Assembly (NCBI GenBank): GCA_017996845.1 | Contig: JAGOGF010000088.1 | Coordinates: forward strand, 1-10,709 | Direction of reading: 5' to 3' | DNA: 10,709 nt | DNA from: Butyrivibrio sp. | Lineage (GTDB): Bacteria > Bacillota_A > Clostridia > Lachnospirales > Lachnospiraceae | Shown: piece by piece, positions 1-5,707 of the stretch | Numbering within the stretch: the stretch's first letter is position 1 | How the letters are laid out: the number at the start of each line of letters is the position of its first letter | Program-made: the position numbers and the translations under genes | The notes under the pieces: generated by a model | Told to the model about the DNA's origin: nothing | Database searches by the model: none | Seen by the model: the letters and a program-made list of their open reading frames with translations, nothing else

Positions 1-872
1 GCGGGGTAGACTCCTCAGTTGCAGCCGTTCTGATGAGCAAGGCAATCGGCAAGCAGCTCACCTGCGTATTCGTTGATCAGGGACTTCTGCGCAAGGACGA
101 AGGCGATGAAGTAGAGAAAGTATTCGGTCCGAGCGGCCCGTATGACCTCAATTTCATCCGTGTCAATGCGCAGCAGCGTTTCTATGATAAACTTGCGGGC
201 GTAACAGAACCGGAGCAGAAACGCAAGATCATCGGTGAAGAGTTCATCCGTGTATTTGAAGAAGAAGCAAAAAAAATAGGCAAAGTTGATTACCTGGTAC
301 AGGGTACGATCTATCCGGATGTCGTAGAAAGCGGCATCGGTAAGGGTGCAACCATCAAATCACATCACAATGTCGGCGGCCTGCCGGATTGTGTTGATTT
401 CAAGGAAATCGTGGAACCGCTCCGCATGCTCTTCAAGGATGAAGTCCGCGCAGCAGGACTGGAACTGGGCATTCCGGAAGCACTGGTTTACAGACAGCCT
501 TTCCCGGGACCCGGCCTTGGCATCCGTATCATCGGTGAAGTAACAGAAGAGAAAGTTAAAATGGTACAGGAAGCAGATGCCATATACCGCGAAGAAATCG
601 CGAAGGCAGGTATTGCCAGAAACATCGGCCAGTACTTTGCAGCGCTCACCAATATGCGCAGCGTCGGTGTTATGGGAGACGGCAGAACCTACGACTATGC
701 AGTTGCCCTGCGCGCCGTCAATACCAGTGACTTCATGACAGCAGATGCAACCGAAATCCCATGGGAAGTACTCCAGACCGTCATGAACCGCATCATCAAT
801 GAAGTCAAAGGCGTTAACCGCGTAATGTATGACCTGACCAGTAAGCCGCCGGGTACGATAGAGTTTGAATAA
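1..872 (+). CDS. guaA: GMP synthase (glutamine-hydrolysing), C-terminal part, 5' truncated by window
   Basis: GMP synthase converts XMP, ATP and glutamine to GMP in the last step of cytosolic guanine nucleotide synthesis. The reading frame is open from the window edge (first full codon at base 3) and begins inside the ATP-pyrophosphatase P-loop: [10 protein letters not shown] follows a split Gly codon, matching SGGVDSS. The N-terminal glutamine amidotransferase domain lies outside the window. Also visible are [22 protein letters not shown], the [17 protein letters not shown] segment (about bases 493-540) and the end KPPGTIEFE, all typical of the ATPase and dimerization domains. The first ATG (base 33) is internal, not the start. 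The gene is intact to its TAA at 870-872 and looks more G/C-rich than the genes to its right. It is the chromosomal flank; the 3' end of guaA is a known target for island and ICE integration in several bacteria. Confidence 0.97.
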   Translation, partial: GVDSSVAAVLMSKAIGKQLTCVFVDQGLLRKDEGDEVEKVFGPSGPYDLNFIRVNAQQRFYDKLAGVTEPEQKRKIIGEEFIRVFEEEAKKIGKVDYLVQGTIYPDVVESGIGKGATIKSHHNVGGLPDCVDFKEIVEPLRMLFKDEVRAAGLELGIPEALVYRQPFPGPGLGIRIIGEVTEEKVKMVQEADAIYREEIAKAGIARNIGQYFAALTNMRSVGVMGDGRTYDYAVALRAVNTSDFMTADATEIPWEVLQTVMNRIINEVKGVNRVMYDLTSKPPGTIEFE

Positions 873-880
873 TTTTCTGA

Positions 881-922
881 GGCTGGAAACACTGATATTT
901 ACAGGGTTTCCAGCCTTTTTTT
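881..922 (+). terminator. Intrinsic terminator of guaA
   Basis: A perfect 10-bp stem, GGCTGGAAAC (881-890) with GTTTCCAGCC (906-915), closes a 15-nt loop and is followed directly by seven T (916-922). It starts 8 bases after the guaA stop codon. Confidence 0.95.
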
Positions 923-929
923 ATGCGAG

Positions 930-951
930 TGACAACAAAATGACAACATAG
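930..951 (+). repeat. Tandem 11-bp direct repeat near the presumed element end
   Basis: TGACAACAAAA (930-940) is followed head-to-tail by TGACAACATAG (941-951); the first eight bases are identical. Just beyond is a 7-bp inverted repeat, CATTATT (954-960) with AATAATG (975-981), and a small TGTCC/GGACA hairpin (1008-1012 with 1018-1022). Short direct repeats next to an attachment site are typical arm-type integrase or excisionase binding sites, so this is a candidate, but it is not proven. No gene is seen in 873-1035. Confidence 0.5.
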
Positions 952-1035
952 TTCATTATTGGAATCAGTCGAAGAATAATGGAAATCTTTGTACCCATTC
1001 TATCATTTGTCCAAATCGGACAGAATTCTCACATT

Positions 1036-1689
1036 TTACCGGGGCTCGTTCCCGGCTTTTTTTGTGCGTCGTTTTCTCTTTTGAGGTGCTGCATCATTTG
1101 CATCAGAGGCCGATGAACTGTTATCAGTATGCCTGAACTCCTGACCGAGTGTTTGCATTTGCTCTGCTGTGACGGAGTCTTCATGGTAGCCATACAGCTG
1201 ATCCTGATCAATATAGTCAGGATATTCGCTTTTCCAGCTGCAGTATTCTTCATCGAGCAGATTGCCCTCTTCGTAGACTTTGCGGATATGTCCCCAGAGA
1301 GCAAGTGATTGTTTTAACTGCAGACGATTGAACTTTTCTTCTACAGTCAGATCCTCGGTAGCATCTGTCTGAACAAGATGAACCTGCCCTTTAATAAGTA
1401 CAGGTGTCAGACCGTAGTTCTTTTCAAGATCAAAAAGAATGTGCATTGCGCCCCATACGGAGGATGGATCAGGATCTGCAAGAGTATAGCGGTCGATTTC
1501 AAGTGCATCTGCGATGTTGGTAAGAGTCGGCTCATCAGGATAACGATTGCCAAGCTCATAGTTTCGGATAGTGGATTCGTTAAGCCCGCATTTATCACCC
1601 AGTTCTTTTTGCGTCAGACCGCGGTATTTTCGGTATTCCCTGATTTTCTGACCGAGCGGATGTATGAAGGATGATTCATTATTTGCCAT
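1036..1689 (-). CDS. XRE-family helix-turn-helix transcriptional repressor
   Basis: This 217-residue protein has an N-terminal XRE/Cro-type DNA-binding domain at about residues 12-70: TQKELGDKCG (26-35) forms the second helix and NESTIRNYELG (37-47) the recognition helix and turn. Residues 75-185 form an acidic, mostly helical region I do not recognise. The C-terminus is strongly basic (QKRKRRTKKAG, 203-213). No protease or autocleavage motif is evident, so it is not obviously a LexA/CI-type self-cleaving repressor. The ATG at 1689 is preceded by a modest AAGG ribosome site. It is transcribed away from the excisionase and integrase genes, with three palindromic operators between them, the classic layout of a lysogeny-type switch. 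The inferred role is repression of the excision/integration operon and of its own promoter. Confidence 0.85.
   Translation of the reverse strand: MANNESSFIHPLGQKIREYRKYRGLTQKELGDKCGLNESTIRNYELGNRYPDEPTLTNIADALEIDRYTLADPDPSSVWGAMHILFDLEKNYGLTPVLIKGQVHLVQTDATEDLTVEEKFNRLQLKQSLALWGHIRKVYEEGNLLDEEYCSWKSEYPDYIDQDQLYGYHEDSVTAEQMQTLGQEFRHTDNSSSASDANDAAPQKRKRRTKKAGNEPR
1039..1063 (+). terminator. Second rightward intrinsic terminator, antisense to the 3' end of the repressor gene
   Basis: CCGGG (1039-1043) pairs with CCCGG (1051-1055) around a 7-nt loop; C1056 and seven T (1057-1063) follow. The T-tract is on the + strand, so it would stop transcripts entering from the guaA side. It lies over the last codons of the leftward repressor gene, whose stop is at 1036-1038. 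Confidence 0.6.
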
Positions 1690-1732
1690 GACAGTAACCT
1701 TCTTTCCTAATATTTATGCCTTACATGGCACA

Positions 1733-1761
1733 AGTATAACATATACAGTTCAAAAATGAAA
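1733..1761 (-). promoter_or_regulatory. Candidate promoter of the repressor gene
   Basis: On the minus strand, TATACT (1738-1733) is a good -10 element. Seventeen bases upstream is TTTCAT (1761-1756), a weak -35 element that lies inside operator 1 (1746-1763). Repressor binding there would block the promoter, which fits autoregulation. Confidence 0.5.
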
Positions 1762-1838
1762 TGTTTTTGAGAATACATATTGACAGTGCAGAAATGAACT
1801 GTTAATGTAATAGATACAAACAGTACATAAATGAACTG
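1746..1838. promoter_or_regulatory. Three 18-bp palindromic operators in the divergent control region
   Basis: Three related sites are seen: CAGTTCAAAAATGAAATG (1746-1763), CAGTGCAGAAATGAACTG (1784-1801) and CAGTACATAAATGAACTG (1821-1838). The consensus is the palindrome CAGTTCAT-AA-ATGAACTG. Start-to-start spacing is 38 and 37 bp. Site 1 covers the repressor -35 region, site 2 sits between the -35 and -10 of the rightward promoter, and site 3 lies just after the expected rightward transcription start. The XRE repressor encoded next door is the natural ligand. Confidence 0.85.
1780..1808 (+). promoter_or_regulatory. Rightward promoter for the excisionase/integrase operon
   Basis: TTGACA (1780-1785) is a consensus -35, followed after 17 bp by TAATGT (1803-1808) as an acceptable -10. 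Operator 2 (1784-1801) fills the spacer and operator 3 follows the start region, so the promoter should be tightly repressible. Confidence 0.7.
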
Positions 1839-1882
1839 CGAAGAAATATTTTAAAGGAAAATTCAAACAGGAGGAAACACTT

Positions 1883-2077
1883 ATGGAAAATTCGAGATTT
1901 ATGAGAGCTGAGGATGTCAGAACTGCGCTTGGCGTATCGGAAAGCATGGCCTATAGAGTAATCCGCCAGCTAAATAAAGAAATGGCATCAAAGGGATTTC
2001 ATGTTGTGACCGGGCGCGTAAGCAGAAAGTATTTTGAAGAGTCATATTACGGCGTAGCAGCAGAAGGAAGCAGATGA
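1883..2077 (+). CDS. xis: Excisionase-like small helix-turn-helix protein
   Basis: This 64-residue protein has one winged-helix/MerR-like DNA-binding fold: MRAEDVRTALGVSESMAYRV (7-26) is the helix-turn-helix, and VTGRVSRKYFEESYYG (42-57) resembles the wing and tail of excisionase-family proteins found beside integrases in Bacillota elements. The ATG at 1883 has a perfect AGGAGG (1869-1874) 8 bases upstream. It is the first gene after the operator-controlled promoter and ends one base before the integrase start, so the two are co-transcribed. The inferred role is binding attachment-site arms to drive recombination toward excision. It could alternatively be a transcriptional activator; the symbol is a functional guess from context. 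Confidence 0.75.
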   Translation: MENSRFMRAEDVRTALGVSESMAYRVIRQLNKEMASKGFHVVTGRVSRKYFEESYYGVAAEGSR

Positions 2078-2078
2078 A

Positions 2079-3179
2079 ATGGCAATAAATAAAAATAGAA
2101 AAACAGGTAAGTGGGAGGTCCGGACTTATTACAAGGACTGGACTGGTCACCAGAAACAGAAAACGAAACGCGGCTTTGAAAAAAGAACGGAGGCCATCGA
2201 ATGGGAAAGAAAATTTAAGCTGCAGACACAATGTAATATGTCGATGGATTTTGAAAGTTTCGTTGAAGTCTATACCAAAGACAAAAAACCACGTGTGAAA
2301 CTAAATACTTGGCTGACAAAGGAACATATTATTCAGACAAAAATTATGCCATATTTTAAGAATAAAAAATTATCGGAAATAACAGCCTCGGATATTGTGA
2401 ACTGGCAGAACAACATCATGAAATACAGAGATTCATATGGCAAATCATATTCACCAACTTATCTGAAAACAATACATAACCAGATGAGTGCCATTTTAAA
2501 TCATGCTGTTGGAATTTATGGACTTCAGATTAATGCGGCAAGATTAGCAGGGAATATGGGAAAGGAGCAATGTAAAGAGATGTCATTCTGGACACAGGAA
2601 GAGTATGAAACATTTGTAGAAGAGATTGCCGATAAGGAGGAATCCTATATGGCTTTCGAAATTCTGTATTGGTGCGGACTGAGACTGGGTGAAATGCTTG
2701 CACTGACGCCGGAAGATTTCAATCTGGAAGAGAATACGCTGAGAATCAACAAATCTTATCAACGGTTAAAGGGGGAGGATGTCATTACGGATCCGAAAAC
2801 ACCAAAGAGCAACCGTGTGCTCATTATGCCGGATTTCCTTACAGCGGAGGTGAAAGATTATCTGAGTCATCTGTATGAAGTTGGTCCGAAAGAGAGAATT
2901 TTCTGTATGTCAAAGGGCTTTCTGCACCATGAAATGGAAAGAGGATGCAAGGCATCCGGAGTCAAGAAAATCAGAATCCATGATCTGAGGCACAGCCATG
3001 TATCTCTGCTGATCAATATGGGGTTCTCACCACTGGCAATCGCAAATCGTGTAGGTCACGAGGCGGTAGATATTACTTATCGCTATGCGCATCTGTTCCC
3101 GACAATCCAGAGTGATATGGCGAAGCAGTTAAATCAGGAAAGGGAGGAACTTTTGAATGTCGGAAAAAGTCAGGGATGA
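2079..3179 (+). CDS. int: Tyrosine recombinase / integrase
   Basis: This 366-residue site-specific recombinase would cut and join DNA at the element's attachment sites. Residues 1-50 look like an N-terminal arm-binding domain (GKWEVRTYYKDWTGHQKQ) and about 57-150 a core-binding SAM-like domain. The catalytic domain runs from about 168 to 345 with the full active-site set: R202 in CGLRLGEM, K240 in DPKTPKS, H301 and R304 in HDLRHSH, H327 in GHE, and nucleophile Y336 in YRYAHLFP. Length and residues are normal for ICE and temperate phage integrases of Bacillota, so it should be active. It starts one base after the excisionase stop, with a GAAGGAAG ribosome site inside the upstream gene, and overlaps the next gene by 23 bases. 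It lies about 1.2 kb from guaA, with the repressor between it and the presumed attachment site. Confidence 0.96.
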   Translation: MAINKNRKTGKWEVRTYYKDWTGHQKQKTKRGFEKRTEAIEWERKFKLQTQCNMSMDFESFVEVYTKDKKPRVKLNTWLTKEHIIQTKIMPYFKNKKLSEITASDIVNWQNNIMKYRDSYGKSYSPTYLKTIHNQMSAILNHAVGIYGLQINAARLAGNMGKEQCKEMSFWTQEEYETFVEEIADKEESYMAFEILYWCGLRLGEMLALTPEDFNLEENTLRINKSYQRLKGEDVITDPKTPKSNRVLIMPDFLTAEVKDYLSHLYEVGPKERIFCMSKGFLHHEMERGCKASGVKKIRIHDLRHSHVSLLINMGFSPLAIANRVGHEAVDITYRYAHLFPTIQSDMAKQLNQEREELLNVGKSQG

Positions 3180-3585
3180 TAAAAATCGTTGGAGGAGCCG
3201 GACGATTGCTTTTCGCATGTCGGAAGGAGAGGAGGTCGAACTAAATGATCGTGTGAGGCTGCTCGGATACCGGACAAAGCAGGATTACATGATAGAGGCG
3301 GTTCTGAAAAACGAAGTACATGCAATGGGAAATCCGCAGATGGTGCTTCAATTCAAGAAAGATCTGAAAGCAATTCTTGCAGAACTGGAACGGTTGAATA
3401 ATTTCAGTGAAATCGGTGAGGACACTATGACACCGATCCGTACCATGCTGGAAATTATGGAAGCATTTAAGCAGGCTGGGGAAAAAGTTAAGAAAGAAAA
3501 GCCGGTAGAGCAGCCGCAGTATGACAAAATGATGCATTTAAACAAATTAAAGAAGATCATGTCGAAGGAGGAAGCTAATGAGTAA
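3157..3585 (+). CDS. Ribbon-helix-helix protein, MobC/mobilization-accessory-like
   Basis: This 142-residue protein starts with a basic segment and a ribbon-helix-helix motif: RSRTIAFRMSEGEEVELNDR (13-32) gives the strand and first helix, and LLGYRTKQDYMIEAVL (35-50) the second helix. That pattern is seen in MobC/NikA-like relaxosome accessory proteins. The rest is charged and likely helical, with a basic C-terminus. The ATG lies inside the end of the integrase gene with a strong ribosome site at 3141-3148, so the start is well supported. It overlaps parA by 8 bases. It may help a relaxase at oriT, or act as a DNA-binding regulator for the partition or replication modules; no relaxase is in the window. 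The fold is likely, the exact role uncertain. Confidence 0.7.
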   Translation: MSEKVRDDKNRWRSRTIAFRMSEGEEVELNDRVRLLGYRTKQDYMIEAVLKNEVHAMGNPQMVLQFKKDLKAILAELERLNNFSEIGEDTMTPIRTMLEIMEAFKQAGEKVKKEKPVEQPQYDKMMHLNKLKKIMSKEEANE

Positions 3586-4363
3586 AGTTATAGCAATCGC
3601 CAACCAGAAAGGCGGCGTAGGAAAAACCACATCAGCTGTAAATCTTGGAGCAGGCCTTGCTGCTGAAGGTATGAAGGTATTATTGATTGATCTTGACCCG
3701 CAGGCATCGCTTACATTAAGCTTTGGACTACGAGAGCCTGATAAACTTTCATCAACGGTTACAGATGTGATTAACAGCATTGTAAATGATAAAGAAATGG
3801 CAGATGATTTTGGCATTCATCATATATCAGAGAAGCTGGATCTTCTTCCGGCGAGTATAGAACTTTCCGCTGCAGAAGTGTCACTGGTAAATGCAATGAG
3901 TCGGGAGCAGATCCTTCATGTCTATATTGAGAATATCAGAGGTTTCTATGATTATATTCTGATTGATTGTATGCCATCGTTAGGAATATTGACAGTCAAT
4001 GCTCTTGCATGCGCGGATTCTGTTCTGATTCCGGTGCAGGCGGCATATCTTCCGGTAAAGGGACTTCAACAGCTGATCAAGACGGTATATACGGTTAAAA
4101 GACGCCTGAATAGCCGACTTTCCATTGAAGGGATCCTCTTTACCATGATAGATCGCAGAACAGTATATGCAAAAGAAATCGTGCAGGAGGTCAATGAAGT
4201 ATATGGAAAAACGATACCGGTTTTCCCGATAGAAATACCTGTATCTGTACGTGCTTCGGAAACAAGTCAGGCAGCAAAGACAATATATGAGTACGATCCT
4301 AAAGGAAAGGCTGCAGCTGCATATCATGCATTGACGCAGGAGGTATTGGAACATGGCTGTTAA
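3578..4363 (+). CDS. parA: ParA-family partition ATPase (Soj-like)
   Basis: This 261-residue cytosolic ATPase would move element copies over the nucleoid with ParB. It has the deviant Walker A motif KGGVGKTT (11-18), with signature lysine K11 and P-loop K16, Walker A' LLIDLDPQ (35-42), and Walker B YILIDCMPS (126-134). There is no N-terminal helix-turn-helix, so it is the short type Ib/Soj form, which does not itself repress the operon. The start is supported by AAGGAGG (3565-3571) 6 bases before ATG. It overlaps the preceding gene by 8 and parB by 11 bases, suggesting translational coupling. It stabilises an extrachromosomal form of the element, consistent with the replication initiators downstream. 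Confidence 0.95.
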   Translation: MSKVIAIANQKGGVGKTTSAVNLGAGLAAEGMKVLLIDLDPQASLTLSFGLREPDKLSSTVTDVINSIVNDKEMADDFGIHHISEKLDLLPASIELSAAEVSLVNAMSREQILHVYIENIRGFYDYILIDCMPSLGILTVNALACADSVLIPVQAAYLPVKGLQQLIKTVYTVKRRLNSRLSIEGILFTMIDRRTVYAKEIVQEVNEVYGKTIPVFPIEIPVSVRASETSQAAKTIYEYDPKGKAAAAYHALTQEVLEHGC

Positions 4364-5288
4364 AAGAGAAAAGGTACATTTTGCATCAGTAGATGAATTA
4401 TTAGGTGCTCCAGTCGCAGAAGATGCAACGACGGAAATCCGCATTGATCAGATTTACCCTTTTGAAAACCATCCATTTAAGGTTCTGGATGATGATAATA
4501 TGAATGATCTTGTAGAAAGTATCCGGAATAATGGTGTAATTGTTCCGGTACTTGTGCGTCCTGATGACGCAGGAAGCTATGAAATGATCTCCGGACACAG
4601 GAGAATGCATGCTGCCAGTCTGGCAGGTCTGACAACAATTCCGGCAATTATTAAACCGATGACTAATGATGAGGCAACAATCGCAATGGTTGATGCCAAC
4701 ATGCAGAGAGAAGAAATACTTCCGAGTGAGCGTGCTTATTCTTTAAAAATGAAAATGGAAGCAATGAGCAGGCAGGGAGCAAGGCTTGACATAACTTGTG
4801 GCACTGAATGCCACAAGTCTGATGCAGCTGATGCAGCAGGGAAAAAGACACGTGAGGAAATAGGAGAATCTATTGGATTAAAAGGAAGACAGGTTCAGAA
4901 CTATCTTCGGCTGACAGAGCTTCAATCAGAAGTATTAAATTTAGTTGATCAGAAAAAAATTGCAATTACTCTTTCCGTTGAAATATCATATCTTGATATT
5001 CAGATTCAAAAATGGATTTACGAGTATGTAAAAGAAAATGGTTTTTTGAAAAAAGAGCAAATTGAAGCAATTCGATCTGCCGGGGATACAACTGAAATGA
5101 CACAGTTGAGAATGATAGAACTGATGAATGACGCATTACCTAAGCCAAAGGATAACGGAAAGGTTATGCTACCGGGGAAAAAGTTAAATCAATACTTCCC
5201 GGTACATTATTCTGCAGTGCAACGAGAAGAAATTATTCTCAGGCTGCTGTCAGAATGGAGTAAAGAGAACAAACCGGAAGAGGTATAA
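4353..5288 (+). CDS. parB: ParB/Spo0J-family partition protein
   Basis: This 311-residue protein carries an N-terminal ParB CTP-binding domain at about 28-125: EIRIDQIYPFENHPFKVL, the GHRRMHAA motif (81-88, in place of the common GERR) and ANMQREEILPSERA (115-128). A helix-turn-helix follows at about 165-190 (TREEIGESIGLKGRQVQNYL), then a C-terminal region of about 120 residues. It would bind a centromere-like site and spread as a clamp, with ParA moving the complex. The segment between the domains (145-165) is unusual: TCGTECHK is rich in Cys and His and is encoded by a perfect palindrome (4794-4818), followed by a tandem 9-bp repeat CTGATGCAG (4819-4836). The gene overlaps parA by 11 bases and has a GCAGGAGG-like site upstream. 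Confidence 0.93.
   Translation: MAVKREKVHFASVDELLGAPVAEDATTEIRIDQIYPFENHPFKVLDDDNMNDLVESIRNNGVIVPVLVRPDDAGSYEMISGHRRMHAASLAGLTTIPAIIKPMTNDEATIAMVDANMQREEILPSERAYSLKMKMEAMSRQGARLDITCGTECHKSDAADAAGKKTREEIGESIGLKGRQVQNYLRLTELQSEVLNLVDQKKIAITLSVEISYLDIQIQKWIYEYVKENGFLKKEQIEAIRSAGDTTEMTQLRMIELMNDALPKPKDNGKVMLPGKKLNQYFPVHYSAVQREEIILRLLSEWSKENKPEEV
4794..4818. repeat. Perfect palindrome inside parB, candidate centromere (parS-like) site
   Basis: ACTTGTGGCA (4794-4803) and TGCCACAAGT (4809-4818) are exact reverse complements around the 5-bp centre CTGAA. The site codes for residues 148-156 of ParB, between the CTP-binding domain and the helix-turn-helix. A tandem CTGATGCAG repeat (4819-4836) follows immediately. 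A parS site lies inside the spo0J (parB) gene of Bacillus subtilis, so a cognate site inside parB has a precedent; the sequence itself is unlike the standard parS. Confidence 0.5.
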
Positions 5289-5301
5289 GTGAGGTGGCAG
5301 C

Positions 5302-5661
5302 ATGAATTTCAGATTTATTGGCAGGGATGAAGCTGACAGGTACAGCTTCATCCGGATTCCCAAAGCATTGATGACAAATAATGTATTTGCCGGATTGTCC
5401 AGCCCCTCAAAGATCATGTATGGGATGATGATTGATAAAATGGGTACATCGCTAAAAAATAAATGGATGGATGAAAATGGACACGTATATATTGTTTATC
5501 CGGTTGCAGAGCTTCAGGAAGACATGAAGCTATCCAGGCGAAAGGTAATAGATTGTTTGTCTGAACTGGAACAATTGGGGCTGATTGAAAAGAAAAAGCG
5601 CGGCGGTGGTCTGCCGAGTATCATTTATGTAAAAGATCCGGCAATTCAGGGAGTTGGATAA
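5302..5661 (+). CDS. Short RepA_N-like protein (winged-helix domain only)
   Basis: This 119-residue protein matches the N-terminal winged-helix domain of RepA_N initiators and of the two full-length paralogues in this window: DRYSFIRIPKALMTNNVFAG, then YGMMIDKMGTSLKNKWMDENG, then LSELEQLGLIEKKKRGGGLP and IIYVK. It stops right after the wing, where the other two continue into a linker and C-terminal domain, so it lacks the second domain. Start ATG 5302 has GAGGTGG just upstream and follows parB by 13 bases. It may be a truncated former initiator, or a working DNA-binding regulator that competes with full RepA. A single 23-bp iteron-like palindrome lies 5 bases after its stop. Confidence 0.8.
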   Translation: MNFRFIGRDEADRYSFIRIPKALMTNNVFAGLSSPSKIMYGMMIDKMGTSLKNKWMDENGHVYIVYPVAELQEDMKLSRRKVIDCLSELEQLGLIEKKKRGGGLPSIIYVKDPAIQGVG

Positions 5662-5666
5662 TTTTA

Positions 5667-5689
5667 GAAGTGCGGGATTTGCACTTCTG
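5667..5689. repeat. Single 23-bp iteron-like palindrome after the short repA gene
   Basis: GAAGTGC (5667-5673) and GCACTTC (5681-5687) are perfect complements around GGGATTT, followed by the joint TG; flanking A5666 and T5688 extend the stem to 8 bp. This is the same 7-7-7-2 layout as the four-unit arrays inside the two full repA genes, and it sits at the matching place, 33 bases after the IYVK codons that end the winged helix. It also ends 3 bases before the AAGGAGG ribosome site of the next gene, so as RNA it could affect translation of that repA. Confidence 0.65.
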
Positions 5690-5691
5690 GA

Positions 5692-5698
5692 AAGGAGG
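5692..5698 (+). promoter_or_regulatory. Strong ribosome-binding site that fixes the repA start at GTG 5708
   Basis: AAGGAGG (5692-5698) lies 9 bases before GTG 5708. A longer reading from TTG 5654 would put this site inside the coding region and has no ribosome site of its own. Confidence 0.8.
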
Positions 5699-5707
5699 CA
5701 GACAGGA

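Noticed and set aside
861..872. Last bases of guaA as the attL core
   Set aside because: Attractive because many elements target guaA, but no second copy exists in the window, so the core cannot be defined.
1725..1734. TGGCACAAGT, one mismatch from an arm of the parB palindrome, near the repressor promoter
   Set aside because: A lone half-site with no inverted partner; no basis for calling it a partition site.
3980..4444. Leftward open reading frame of 154 codons opposite parA/parB
   Set aside because: It is a shadow of conserved ParA/ParB coding sequence, with a peptide rich in Cys, Tyr and Arg and no ribosome site or family resemblance.
5654..5707. TTG start giving 18 extra residues on the first repA
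   Set aside because: It overlaps the previous stop, has no ribosome site and would place AAGGAGG (5692-5698) inside the gene; GTG 5708 fits better.
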